NCBI RefSeq assembly: GCF_000283155.1
Contig: NW_004454165.1
Span: forward strand, 42,779,505 to 42,843,504
Origin: Ceratotherium simum simum
Taxonomy: Eukaryota > Chordata > Mammalia > Perissodactyla > Rhinocerotidae
Length of the DNA: 64,000 nt
Direction of reading: 5' to 3'
In this document: in pieces, positions 46,005-56,612 of the stretch
How the letters are laid out: each line of letters begins with the position of its first letter
Numbering within the stretch: the stretch's first letter is position 1
Made by a program: the position numbers and the translations under genes
Notes under the pieces: generated by a model
Database searches by the model: none
The model's input: only the letters and a program-made list of their open reading frames with translations
Told to the model about the DNA's origin: nothing

Positions 46005-46024
46005 GCTCTGCGAGAGCGCAGAGC
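46005..46024. other. Perfect 8-bp stem hairpin
   Basis: gctctgcg (46005-46012) and cgcagagc (46017-46024) pair perfectly around a four-base loop. No T-run follows and no gene is nearby, so it is not read as a terminator. Confidence 0.6.
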
Positions 46025-46110
46025 CTTTCATCTGGAGCACCGCTCAGGAAGTGGGGGAGTATCGGGCTGTGACGCAGTCGACACAGAGACCTGGGCCTAA
46101 ATCCGGCTGC

Positions 46111-46125
46111 GGGGGGGGGGGGGGG
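46111..46125 (+). repeat. Poly-G run of 15
   Basis: Fifteen consecutive G residues. Length is likely variable and subject to sequencing error. Confidence 0.9.
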
Positions 46126-46671
46126 AGGCTGACCTTCTGACCCCTGATGATGAGCATCTCAAGGTCAGTGGGGAAAGAGGCATAGCCGTGGCGAGTTGCT
46201 CTCTTTATGGAGGGTAGTTGAGAGGGGGCTCCTTGTGAACCATGAGCGGCACCCCCTCTGGTAGTGGGGGGCAGGTGTCTTGGTCCCCAAGGGGTTCAGG
46301 CGGCCCCATAGCATCCACTGCAGAGGGGCCTCTTCCCTACCCTGCAGACAGTGAGGCAAGCACAGATGTGTGCTGTTTGAAAATAGTAAAAAGAAACATA
46401 CAAAATTGATTTCAGTAGTACATTTATTCAACCCAGCGTTATCCAAAATATTAATTCAACGTGTAATCATAAAAATCACTAATGGCATATTTTGCTTTCT
46501 TATTTTCATGCCGAGTCTTCAGAACCCAGTGTGTGCTTCATCCTCAGCACATCTCACCTGGACGGGCCGCGGTTCAAGGGTTGGTAGCCTCATGCCCCTG
46601 GGTGGCTGCTGTGTGGACAGTTACTTGGGCGCTCGCCCTCCGCCCGCTGGAAGGCAGGCACACGGTCCTGG

Positions 46672-46742
46672 TTTCACTGACTTAGTGGATGACCTGACCT
46701 TGCCAAGCCTTTGGTTCCTCAGCTGTCAAATTCCAGACTCTC
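46672..46742 (+). mobile_element. MIR SINE fragment
   Basis: Short plus-strand MIR piece: acttagtggatgacctgacc, ttgccaagcctttggttcct then cagctgtcaaat, matching the central MIR core. Confidence 0.58.
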
Positions 46743-46869
46743 CTGCCGTTTAGGTTCTGGGGGAGGATTTTTACCTGTGTTTCTTACCTAGACTGTGAGC
46801 TCCATTGACCATGGCAGGAGCCTCATCAACAGGCCCAGTCCTCCCCCACTCCCTCCGTTGCTTGCCTGT

Positions 46870-47115
46870 TGGTCTCACTGATCCGTTTATTCATCGAGGA
46901 CTTACTGGTGCTTCCTGCAGACCAGGCATTGTAGGAGGTGCGAGGGGTCTCGTGGTGACTAAAGTAGATGCGTTCCTGCCCCTGTGCGCTCAGGGGGGGT
47001 GAGGGGCGTGGCTGTAATCAGGTAAGTGGATGAGTGAGTACGTGATGTTCATGGAGGTAATCCCTGGAACTCATGAAGGAAATGACCCAGCTGACAGAGC
47101 GTGGTGGGGTGGGTG
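46870..47115 (-). mobile_element. L2 LINE fragment
   Basis: Reverse-complement L2: 'ccgtttattcatcgaggactt' at the 3' end, 'ctgcagaccaggcattgtaggagg', the 'gtgactaaagtagatgcgttcctgcccctgtgcgctcag' region, then 'aatcaggtaagtggatgag'. Diverged but in the correct order. Confidence 0.65.
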
Positions 47116-50100
47116 GAGGCTAGAGAGGCCAGGCTGAGCTGTGGAACAGGGAGCTGATGGCAGACCCCCGAGGTCCCGCCGTCTCCTTGTCTGCTCTCTC
47201 CCAGCTCAGATGTCGCAGTTCCAGCCATCTCCAAGTCACTAGCTGTTTAAGAACGTGCACGCAGACAGCCCTCTTCGCTTGCTCTAAGGATGTTTCCTCC
47301 TCAATCCTGTCTCGTAATAAAAAGCTGGCACCCTCTTCTGTGACTTGGCCAGCAGTGACAATGGCGACACTACAGACGCTGAGATCTCCTGAGCTCAGTT
47401 TGAAGCTGTGGTGCAGAAGGGGCCTGGAGGCAGCTGCGACTCTGTCGAGGGTTAGGTGTGGCGTTTGCACAGAGAGCCAGCTCTCAGCCTTGCGTGTTGA
47501 TTCCTGGGCATGTGGCTCACCTGCTGTGCTGGGGACACCTTCCTGCTCCCATGGTTGGGGCTGACAGAGATGTCACTGCCCCTGGCAAGGGTTGGTCACA
47601 GAATTGTCCTTCATTGGCCAGCATTGGGCTAAATGCGTCCCTTCGTGGAGGGCGAGGTGAGGACAAGCTGTGCTGGGCCAAGGATCATCTGGGACCTCAC
47701 GTTGAGTCACTGCACCTTCCGATGCCCGGGGAGGGGTTGGGTTGGTCGAGCTGCACAGTCCTCTGCGAGTCTGCCTGTCTTTCTGGACTCTGACGGCTTC
47801 TGTCCTTGTGCACCTAAGTGGGCATCCCACCCCTGTGTCTCAGTGGACCTGAGAGACGGGCTATGTGCCGGGCACAGAGACAAAGCTAGTGACGCAGACT
47901 CTTCATCCTGCGGGATTGTGGTGACCGAAGGGCAGAGGCAGAGTGATGACCCGAGAAACACAATCCTGAGTCCCTGCGGGACGGGTGTCTTTCCTGTCCC
48001 CGGGATCAGTGGTCCACTCAGACTCCCCGGTGGTTTTTTAGGGAAGTTTGCGGAAGAACAGCCAGGGGTGGTAAGATGCAAAGTGAAGAGCAGCCCACAC
48101 ACCAGATTCGCCCACCGGCACCTGGCGTGGAGAACAGCTGAGTGGTTCCGGGACGGGGGGTGGGAGCTCTGACCTGGGGGCAGCAACCAGAGTGAGTTAC
48201 TGAGGACAGTGCATTGCTATTTTGTTAATATCTGTTAGAAATCCATGGAATTCACAGCCTGGAAATGTTTCACAGGCTGTTTTAATACGTTAATAAAATG
48301 AATGTTAACTCTGGCAGAATTTTGCCCGACCTTCCCGCTCCTTGTTCTCTGGGTGGCTTTGGGACAGCCCTCTCACCTCGGGGCCTGTGTTCTGAGTCTC
48401 TGTCCTTTCTTCTGAAGGGTGTCCAGGCACCAGTTTGCTCTTTGAGACTGTGCCTCTCTGCTCCATCCAGCACTCTCGTCGCTCGTCCTCCCCTTCACTC
48501 TGGCCCTGGACCTCTGGCCGTGACAGCCCCTTGATGGGAGCCACATTCAGACAGCAGAGCGGCCACCTGCGGACCCCTTCCAGCCGCTCCCTCTGCTCTC
48601 ACCTCTGGTTTCTGCAGCAGCCGGCATAGCCACAGGTCTGGGGACTGGTCACCTTCCCAGCCCCGAGGCACAGACCTGTCTGGGGCTGAGTGACTCAGGG
48701 TTGGCCTCATGAGCCAATGCAGTTATCTCCCCAGAACTTCCGGAATCTTCGCTTTGGGGTTCCAGAGGTTCATGCCAGCTTTCAGGCAGCGTATTTCCTG
48801 GCTGTAGCCAGCCAGCTGAACCGCAGTTTCTGAAGTTGTTCTGTGTCTCTTGTTATCCAGTTTGTCGGCGTTTTCGCTGAACAGTGTGCCGTAATTCCTG
48901 ACTCAGTCCTGTGGTTCACTTCATCAGATGTATATTCAATATTTAGAAAATATGCCTGCAGTGCAGCTGAAGGTATGTAGTTTCAGCTGTTAAAAGCCTA
49001 CATGTATACCAACATGTTTTTGTTTGTGAATTGGTTAAGTGTGCTTAGTTTTCTGGCTATTCATCCCTAGAAGGGGAGACTCAGTAGTGGGAAGGAAGTG
49101 TAGGAATCCCGTGGTTTCGTGGCAGCCTCATGGATGAGTGTTTTTAGCGCCTTATGAAGAACTGGGGGTCGGATGCTTGATTGTTTGAGCGTCTCTCCTG
49201 CTGATTGATCTTCATCCACATCCTGAGTGCAGGGTTCTCTGCTGACCCGTGTGCCTGGGCCACATTTCTCTGGATTGTCAGTGTTCTGGTATCTTCATCC
49301 ACATTTACTATCGAGAAGCTACTGGTGCAGGAGTTAGACGGTGCCATGACAGTCTGCCCACCCCGCTCTCCTGTCTACCTGGTCTTCCATTCCCATCCCT
49401 CCCCTTTCTTCCTAAGTGGCACCAGAGTGCACGCCTGCCTGGCACCACATGGGGTCTGCTGGGCCTCCAACCTCCGTGTCCCCTTCTGAAGCTCTAGGGG
49501 ACCCGGGCACTGTGCTGAGCTGTGGGCCGTGGGATCCCTTGGCCTCTGGCTATCAGAAGGACGGTGATTATTTCATCGGTGACTCACGATTCCCTGCCCT
49601 TTCTCTTTGGGGGAGCAGCTGACGGCGTTGGGCAGCAGTGGCCTATGTCCTTAGTGCGGGGGCTGGAGTTGGTCATCACAGCCTCCACGCTGGGCTTTCC
49701 TCTGGCTGGCGCCAAGCTGGATTCTATTTGACGGCTGGGACGGGGAGCTGGGCTCTCGTTCTGATACCTAAGCTTACGGTTCTTCCTGGAGGCCTCCCAG
49801 CACTTGTAAACTCGGCTCCCCTCTTAGAATGCTCTCTTTTGGCCACCTGGTGACTCACTTTGGCCCATCTGCACCCCCCCCCACTTCAATGTCAGCTTAG
49901 ATTCCAGTTGTTCATTCTTGCTAATGGGTGGTTCTCTGCCTTCTGACTTGGGAACTCCCCCTGCACAGAGGCCCCCTCTCGAGGCCCTTGGTTCGTCTCC
50001 TAGGCTGGGCTCAGTGCCGCCCCTCCTTCAGGCAGGGATGCTGCTGGTTCCTCTCTGCGTTCTCCCCCTGTGCCTGTGGGGTCCCGTCCAGTCGCTGGTT

Positions 50101-50189
50101 TTTTCGGTGAGCCGAGCTTCCCTGACACACAGGTGGGTGGGGAAAGGTGATTTCCCTGTGTGCGTTTGATGGGAAGCTGCCTTCTCTGT
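47116..50189. other. Long GC-rich region without recognised repeats
   Basis: Overlapping frames on both strands (for example 47633-48172 plus against 47707-48186 minus) point to composition, not coding. The segment 48190-48310 and parts of 48850-49060 are AT-richer. No exon or repeat recognised. Confidence 0.45.
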
Positions 50190-50325
50190 TGTGAGGCTTT
50201 CCCAATAACCCCGTGACAGAGGCGGTGGTGTCTCCATTTCTGCAAACGTGACGATAAAGCACATTTAGAGAGTCTCTCAGAGCCGCAGTGGGAAACCGGA
50301 CAGAAACCCAGTCCGTTTGATCACG
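50190..50325 (-). mobile_element. MIR SINE
   Basis: Reverse-complement MIR: 'cccaataaccccgtgacagaggcgg', tctccatttctgcaaacgtg (50230-50249), 'cgataaagcac', a decayed middle, then 'ggacagaaacccagtc'. Confidence 0.62.
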
Positions 50326-50661
50326 TCCCTGCCGTGTTCATGTGTTCCTCCCGCGTCAGGTTACACTGGTGGTGCAGGAATGATGGCGGCTTCTTCGTAC
50401 GCAGCCTCACCTGGGAACTTATTTTTGGTGGAAACGTAGGTGAGTGGGATGACACTGGTGTCGTTTTTGCTCCTGCTGCAGTTCCCAGGGGCTGGGCAGC
50501 CGGTTTTGGGGGCTTCTCGCCCACCCCAGCAGCTCCCCGCCTCTGCAGTTCCTCCGACCTCGGCATGCCCCGCACCTGAACTCTTTGGTGAAGCTCAGGG
50601 TCTCTTTCTGCTTCCGTGACTGTTGGAATTAGAGGACTAAAGGTCCTCTGTGGTTAGAAGG

Positions 50662-51588
50662 TATGTTTTTGTTTATTTTTTTATTGATGTCTTAATAGTT
50701 TATAACATTGTGAAATTTTTGGTTGTACACTCTTGTTTGTCGATCACCATATACATGTCTCCTTCCACCCCTTGTGCCCACCCCCTACCCCCATTGCCCA
50801 TGGTAACCACAATACAGTTTTATCCATGTGTTGGTTTATATTCCACATATGAGTGAGGTCATACTGTGTTTGTCTTTCTCTGTCTGGCTTATTTCACTTA
50901 ACATAATACTCTCCAGGTCCATCCATGTTGTTGCAAATGGGACGATTTTGTCTTTTTTTATGGCTGAGTAGTATTCCATTGTATATATACACCACATTTT
51001 CTTGATCCAATCATCAGTCGAGGGACACTTAGGTTGCTTCCACTTCTTGGCTGTAGTGAATAATGCTGCAGTAAATAGGGGTGCATAAGCCTCTTTGGAT
51101 TGTTGATTTCAGGTTCGTTGGATAGATTCCCAGTAGTGGGATGGCTGGATCATAGGGTATTTCTATTTTTAATTCTTTGAGGAATCTCCATACCGTTTTC
51201 CATAGAGGCTGCACCAGTTTGCATTCCCACCAGCTGTGTATGAGGGTTCCTGATTCTCCACATCCTCTCCAACATTTGTTGTTTTTTGTCTTGGTGATTA
51301 TAGCCATTCTGATGGGCATGAGGTGATATCTTAGTGTAGTTTTGATTTGCATTTCCCTGATGATTAGTGATGTTGAACATCTTTTCATGTGCCTATTGGC
51401 CATCTGTACATATTCTTTGGAGAAGTGTCTATTCATTTCCTCTGCCCATTTTTGGATCGGGTTGTTTGTTTTTTTGTTGTTCAGTTGTGTGAGTTCTTTA
51501 TATATTGTGGAGATTAACCCCTTGTCAGGTATGTGTTTTGCAAATATTTTCTCCCAGCTGGTTGGTTGTAGAATTTATGTTTTTATTT
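50662..51588 (-). mobile_element. L1 LINE, 5'-truncated, best preserved in the window
   Basis: Minus-strand L1 of about 900 bases with ORF2 C-terminal coding sequence and 3' UTR. Near-copies tatgtttttgttt (50662-50674) and tatgtttttattt (51576-51588) differ at one base and fit the insertion-site duplication. Divergence from the mammalian L1 ORF2 pattern is low compared with the other L1s here. This is a dead 5'-truncated copy. Confidence 0.92.
51029..51436 (-). pseudogene. L1 ORF2p C-terminal fragment, 135 codons
   Basis: The longest recognisable protein remnant in the window. Motifs: [20 protein letters not shown] near the start, [12 protein letters not shown], a cysteine-histidine-like stretch [14 protein letters not shown] and [12 protein letters not shown]. 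The frame ends at EVEAT-stop. Beyond that, the expected KKWKQPKCP and MEYYSAIKKD continue in another frame on the same strand, so a single frameshift lies near 51080. It lacks the endonuclease and reverse transcriptase domains. Confidence 0.9.
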
Positions 51589-53208
51589 CAATTCTGGACC
51601 TAGTAAATTACGGCTTAGGTCAGCTGACATTTAACGTGTTCCAGATGGTCAGTGTTTCCAAAAGAAGTGGACTGTCACCGGTGCTCTTGTGATCCAAATG
51701 GTTTTATGTTTAAAAGTATGTTCATGGCAGAAAAAAGCCACTGAGAGCCTTGTAAAAACCCAGATTAGTCTGGGAAGGAAAACCAGTCCTTCCCATTGAT
51801 GATGGGGAGAGTGGGGAGAGTCCTCTGCTCCAGCGGACACCAGGGGCTCAGGTCCACTGAGAACAGAAGGGAGGCACACACCTGGGTGTCTGCCTCACAT
51901 GGAGGCCACAAAGCCTCGAGGTCCAGACCCTGCTCACTGGGCACCTGGAAGGCCGGTGATTCATGGCAGTGAGCTTGGATCTTGTTACATAGTTTAAACA
52001 TGGAGGTTCCATGTATGGAGCATTATTTTAATTACTGCACCTGAGTGGGGCTCCCGAAAGCAGGAGTGAAGACCACCAGGGCGCAGACAGACATGTGGGG
52101 TGCAGCTGGGGGACGAGGAGCCAGCGCCACCGTCGTCCACGTCGGGAGAAGGCTGGAGCTGCTGTGAAACAAGAGCCAGAACAGTGCCTGTTTTTAGAAA
52201 CACCAAAGCCCTCTATTACCTTCTTACCCATCAAGCAAGAAATGTTGTTTCTTAAATATAAACAGACACCAGAACCAGCATTGCCTTGTCATCTGATCCC
52301 TGTAAACTTGAAAGATGGTCGTTAGGAGGAACCACTGCTACAAAGATCAATCTGGTCATTTGAGGCTGGATTACATGCTGTGTTCCTGGCCCACAGTGTA
52401 ATTCAGCTAATAGGTTTTGTCTGTTTCAGCTGAAATTCAAAACTTCCATTAGGCGACTAACACTGGCTCAAACTGATTTTCAGAATATTTTGAAAACCTC
52501 CTTTGTCCTTGTCTGCTTTCTAATGTTAGCACTCAGCAGCCCTCCCCAGATCCTGACGAAGGTGATGGCAGAGTTGGTGAAGGCATGAGCCTCTGCCCAA
52601 ACTTGGTACTTTTGGTAATCCAGCTGTTTTCTGGTTGAATTCTGAATTTGTAGCATCTTGTCCTTGCTGGTGTGGCAGAGCAGGGAGGATGTCTGCGCTA
52701 GAGATGCCCGTGAGAGCCACTCCCTCCTCCTGACTGTCCAGCTCCGCAGTTCAGGGGGGAGAGTGGCGGTTACATCTGAAATAATTGGTCCTTGTGTGGC
52801 CTGAAATCCAGCATTTTCCTTGGTTTACATCCAGGTTGTGGGGCTGCGGTGGTTCTCCAGCTGGGGGTCCCGTTGTACTGCAGGCGTAATCTCTCCTTTC
52901 CAAGTTTCTAACTGTTGTCATGCAGAGTCCGCTGGAAACGCATTGAACTCAGTTTTGTCCATTAGGAAATGCTATATATTAAAAACTGAACCTTGAAAAT
53001 GTTTTTTTTTTTCCCTAAAATGGAGAGAATCCTGCATTCTGGTGAATTCCGTGCCTCCCTGGTGAGCGGGTGGGAAGCTGGAAGGCAAACACTCAGTAGA
53101 TGTGGTGGCGCCACACTGACGTGGAGGAGGGCAGCCGTCCTGACGCAGACGCAGCTGGGGAGCGGTGTTTGGAACGCCAAAAATCTGTGGGAAGACAGCC
53201 AACCAAAG
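51589..53208. other. Unique sequence
   Basis: No recognised repeat or exon. A short T-run lies at 53000-53011 in AT-rich DNA. Confidence 0.45.
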
Positions 53209-53700
53209 CTTTATTGAGATGTAACTTATATATCTTAAAACTTGCATGTTTAAAGAGTACAATTCAGTGGTTCTTAGTACATTTACCAAGTTATGGAACC
53301 ATCACCATAATCTAATTTTAAAACAATTTCATCACCCCAAATGAAACCCATACCCATTAGCCATCACTCCCCCACAGTCCCTGGCAGCCACGAACCTGCT
53401 CTCGGTCTCTGGATTTGCCTGTTCTGGACGTTTCCTATAAATGGAATCACACAGATTCTGGACCTTTGTGCCGGCTTCTTCCCCTTGGCCAGGGCTCGGT
53501 GTGCGTCCCCTGATGGGTGTCGACTTTGAGCATCTTTGCACATGCTGTTGGCCATTTGTAGATCTTTGGAGAAATGTCTGCTCGGATCCTTGTTATTCGT
53601 CTTTGTTGAGTTGTCTTGATTGAGTCCTGATGGTCCTTTACTTCTCCCAGGTACCAATCCCTTAATAGGCACGTGATTAGCGAGTATTTTTGTGGGGGAA
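53209..53700 (-). mobile_element. L1 LINE with large internal deletion
   Basis: Reverse complement of an L1 3' UTR (ctttattgagatgtaactta, catcaccccaaatgaaacc, 'tctggacgtttcctataaatggaatcac'). After the 'ccggcttcttccccttgg' block it jumps at about 53490-53515 to the 'gagcatctttgcacatgctgttggcc' block of ORF2. Most of the C-terminal coding part is therefore missing. It ends near agtatttttgtgggg. Confidence 0.78.
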
Positions 53701-56514
53701 CCCCGGGACCTTTCACGTAGCCGTGGGGGCCCACAGGCGAAGGCTTGACTCACGTTCACCGAGGTCTCGGCAGAACGTCCTGTAATCCCCAGGCACATGA
53801 GGCCTGTGCGCCGTGCTCTGAGGCCCTCTCCCACCCCTCCCTGCGCCCCAGGGAGCGTGTCGGCACAGTTCCTCATCATCTCCTGGGTTCTGATGAGGTG
53901 GGGGCTCCGCCCGCTCCCCACCCCAGAATAAAGCTGTGGGCTGTGACCCACTTTGCTGCCCTCTGGAATTGCCCTGAGCAGCCGGTCCCCCACGGGTGCA
54001 TGGCGGGCATCCACCTGCAGTTCTGGGTCAGTTTACTTCCGGCTTCACCTGAGGCGGAGGAGGCCATCGGCGCTCTGTACCTTGGGCCTCATGCCGTTAG
54101 TTAACTGAGCCCACTATGCGCTGCTTTCCTCCTCCCACCCAGAGTCTCTGCGTCCGGAGCCTTGTGGGGTCCTCTGGCTCCGTGCCCGGCTAGAGCAGGT
54201 GACCAGCAAGTTCTGGTCTCTCCCTCCCCCTCTCCTGTGAACAACGAGCAGAGGTGTCCCCTGAGCTCCTGGTGACCAGGGTGCCTTGTAGGTTTAGCTC
54301 CTGCAGACCTGCTGGTGCATGTGGGATCCTCAAGAAGGCCTGGAGAGGGGCAGGTGGCACTGGGGGTTAACTAGTCCTTCTGCATCATCATCTGCAATCA
54401 GCCCGTAGTGGGAGTGAGTTATCGTTCACGTCCGCAGAGCCCTCCGGGTCATAGCTGCCCACATTAGGTATACTTGTGCAGTGGAGTCCACTTCTGAGGG
54501 TGACATGTGCTGGGATACAGCTGTGTCCCCTTTAGGGGCGTGTGAGGGTCCTACAGCCTCCTCCCAGTCCATGCTCCCTTGGGGGAGGCTTTACCGCCCC
54601 GGGGGCGAGAGGGAGGTTTCAGGGACCCTGGTGATGGGGCGACTGGAAACTTCGCAGCCACAGAGTGTGGGTTTCCGTCAGCTGGGGGCTCGGGCCAGGG
54701 CTGGAGTGAGCGGGTACAAGAGGTTTACAAGTTCTCTGATTGAGAGCATTTTCCGCAGTCTGTGCCAGACCAGCCTCCACAGATCACCCCGTTTCTTTCC
54801 TAGGTCAGCTCCTCTCTCTCCATCCCTGAAGAGAGATGTTCAGACAAAGCCAGAAACATGCCCCTTTCTCCTCTGTAGCTCTTACTAAAGCGTTTCTGCA
54901 TCGCTCGGATCTCCGCGAGGGTGAAGGGGTGTGGGCTGAGCGCGTTTCAGAGACTTTTTTCCCCCGAAGTTGAGCCTCTGCCCTCTGACAGTGAACTTTT
55001 CCTACCTGTGTACATGTCAAAGCCAACGGGGTAGGAATAGTCTGTTGAGATTCCTGCCTGGTGTAGGGCCCCACTGTTGAGAGAAACGGGTCGGTAGGTT
55101 TATTTATTTTGACAGTTCGTAGATTTAAAATTAAATAGCTGAAACAACTCTGCATTTGTAGTTTGGACACATTGTCTGTTACTTGTCCGGCTCAGCAGCA
55201 GGATGTGAATACCCTTGAAATACTGAGATTTGTAGAGTGTTGATAGCGTCTGTTGGGAAGATGTAACTAATTTTCCTCATGGCAGATTAGGCGGATGGGA
55301 GGAACGTGAGAAAAAGCAGATTCTCAGAGGCAGTGCTCGCCTGGTCATTCCTCCCTGCTGCCCTTTGAAGACAGCCTAGACCCCCTTCCGGCCCCCAGAG
55401 AGGACGAGCATGTCCAGGACTTGCCAAGGGTCTCGGGCATCCGTGCAATGCCTGGTACAAAGCACAGGGCGCTACAGTCCCAGGGGATTCATTTTTTAAC
55501 AGAACTTTTATCAAAGCTAATTTCACTTGGGTCTGGCTCTAGGATTTCCCTTTGCTTTTAAAACCTCCTGGCACCCACGAGGTTTCGTATGTGGTCTGTT
55601 GTGAAACTAGAAGTCAGACGTCGTAATCCAGGTGTCTGGGCCTCTGGGCTCAGGCGGGAGGAGACCACAGCAGTTCCGAGTGATGCCAGTGGAATAGAGC
55701 TGTCTAGTCTCTCGTTTATCGTATTTTGGAGAAGTGGGAGATGGTGATACTTTGGGAGAAAGTAGACCCTCTTCCAGAAATTATTTCAATCGAGGGCTCT
55801 TAGGGAGGCTGACATTCTGATCTGTAATGGCAGACATAGGGTTGCCTGGACCCCTCTCACAAAATCCTAACCCCCAGAGGATGGGGCAGATGACGTGAAC
55901 GGTCTCTTCCAAACCACAGGTCACCGCTCACTGAGCAGTGAGCCAACGTCGAGAACACGGAATAGGAGATGTGAGAGAGCAGCGTCTAAGCGGGTTTCGT
56001 CTTCTGTGTTTATGTGTATACACTGGTCGTGGTTGATTCAAAATGTACCAAAATGTATTGCTTACCCCATAGAGTTTGAAAATCACTGGATTTCTGGATG
56101 AGGTCTAAGTGAATGTTCTTTTCTCTTTAGTTAAAGTTTTTTCTTGCCTCGACCCCATGTCTGTCAGACGGCCAAATGGCATTCAGCTCTGCTAAATCTG
56201 AAGAGCTTGAGTGGTATGCGAGGCCGGCATGATGAACAGCCACTTTGTCTCCTTGTCTCCTTCTGTTTCATGAGCTGCAGAGCAGCAAGGAATGCCGGGG
56301 GCCAGGATTTGAGCGTTTCGAGGGTTCTGCTCTTCACTGCGGGGGAGCACCAGGCGTGCAGGTCCTCGAGTGTCCCTGGGATCAGAACTCTGAGAAGATC
56401 CGAGTGTCCCTCCAGGACGTATCTTTGTGTACTTTGGATTAGAGACCTAACTGAACGGTCTGTGTGACTCAGTTTCTCAGTCCACAACTTGTATCAAGGC
56501 CAGGTTCTTGTCTT
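53701..56514. other. Mostly unique region
   Basis: GC-rich to about 54900, then mixed. The long minus frame 53364-54014 owes its last third to the L1 at 53209. A small hairpin gctcact-gagc-agtgagc is at 55926-55943. No repeat or exon recognised otherwise. Confidence 0.45.
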
Positions 56515-56612
56515 GTGTGCAAAGTGCCCTTGGGCAGGTCGTGGAACCTCTGAGTTTTCATTTTTTAAATCCTGGAGGATTGTTATGAAATGGAGATGGT
56601 TATGGAAAAGCT
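56515..56612 (+). mobile_element. MIR SINE fragment
   Basis: Plus-strand MIR core piece: gcccttgggcaggtcgtgga (56527-56546), acctctgagttttcattttt, then 'ggaggattgttatgaaatg'. Confidence 0.58.

Larger units (their letters stand above)
42528..46671. other. Long GC-rich region without recognised repeats
   Basis: GC-rich for most of its length, with scattered CpGs at 43550-43640 and 44350-44560. Long frames (for example 211 codons at 44649-45284 on the plus strand) have overlapping rivals on the other strand and low-complexity content. I do not call a gene. A poly-G run and a small hairpin are listed separately. Confidence 0.45.

Noticed and set aside
46005..46024. Hairpin as a terminator
   Set aside because: No T-run follows and the context is mammalian, where such terminators do not apply.
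47633..48172. 179-codon plus-strand frame
   Set aside because: An opposing frame of similar length (47707-48186) covers the same DNA; no domain and no codon signal separate them.
53364..54014. 216-codon minus-strand frame, the longest in the window
   Set aside because: The C-terminal third is decayed L1 (an RHFSKD-LQMAN piece is visible); the rest is GC-rich chance frame.
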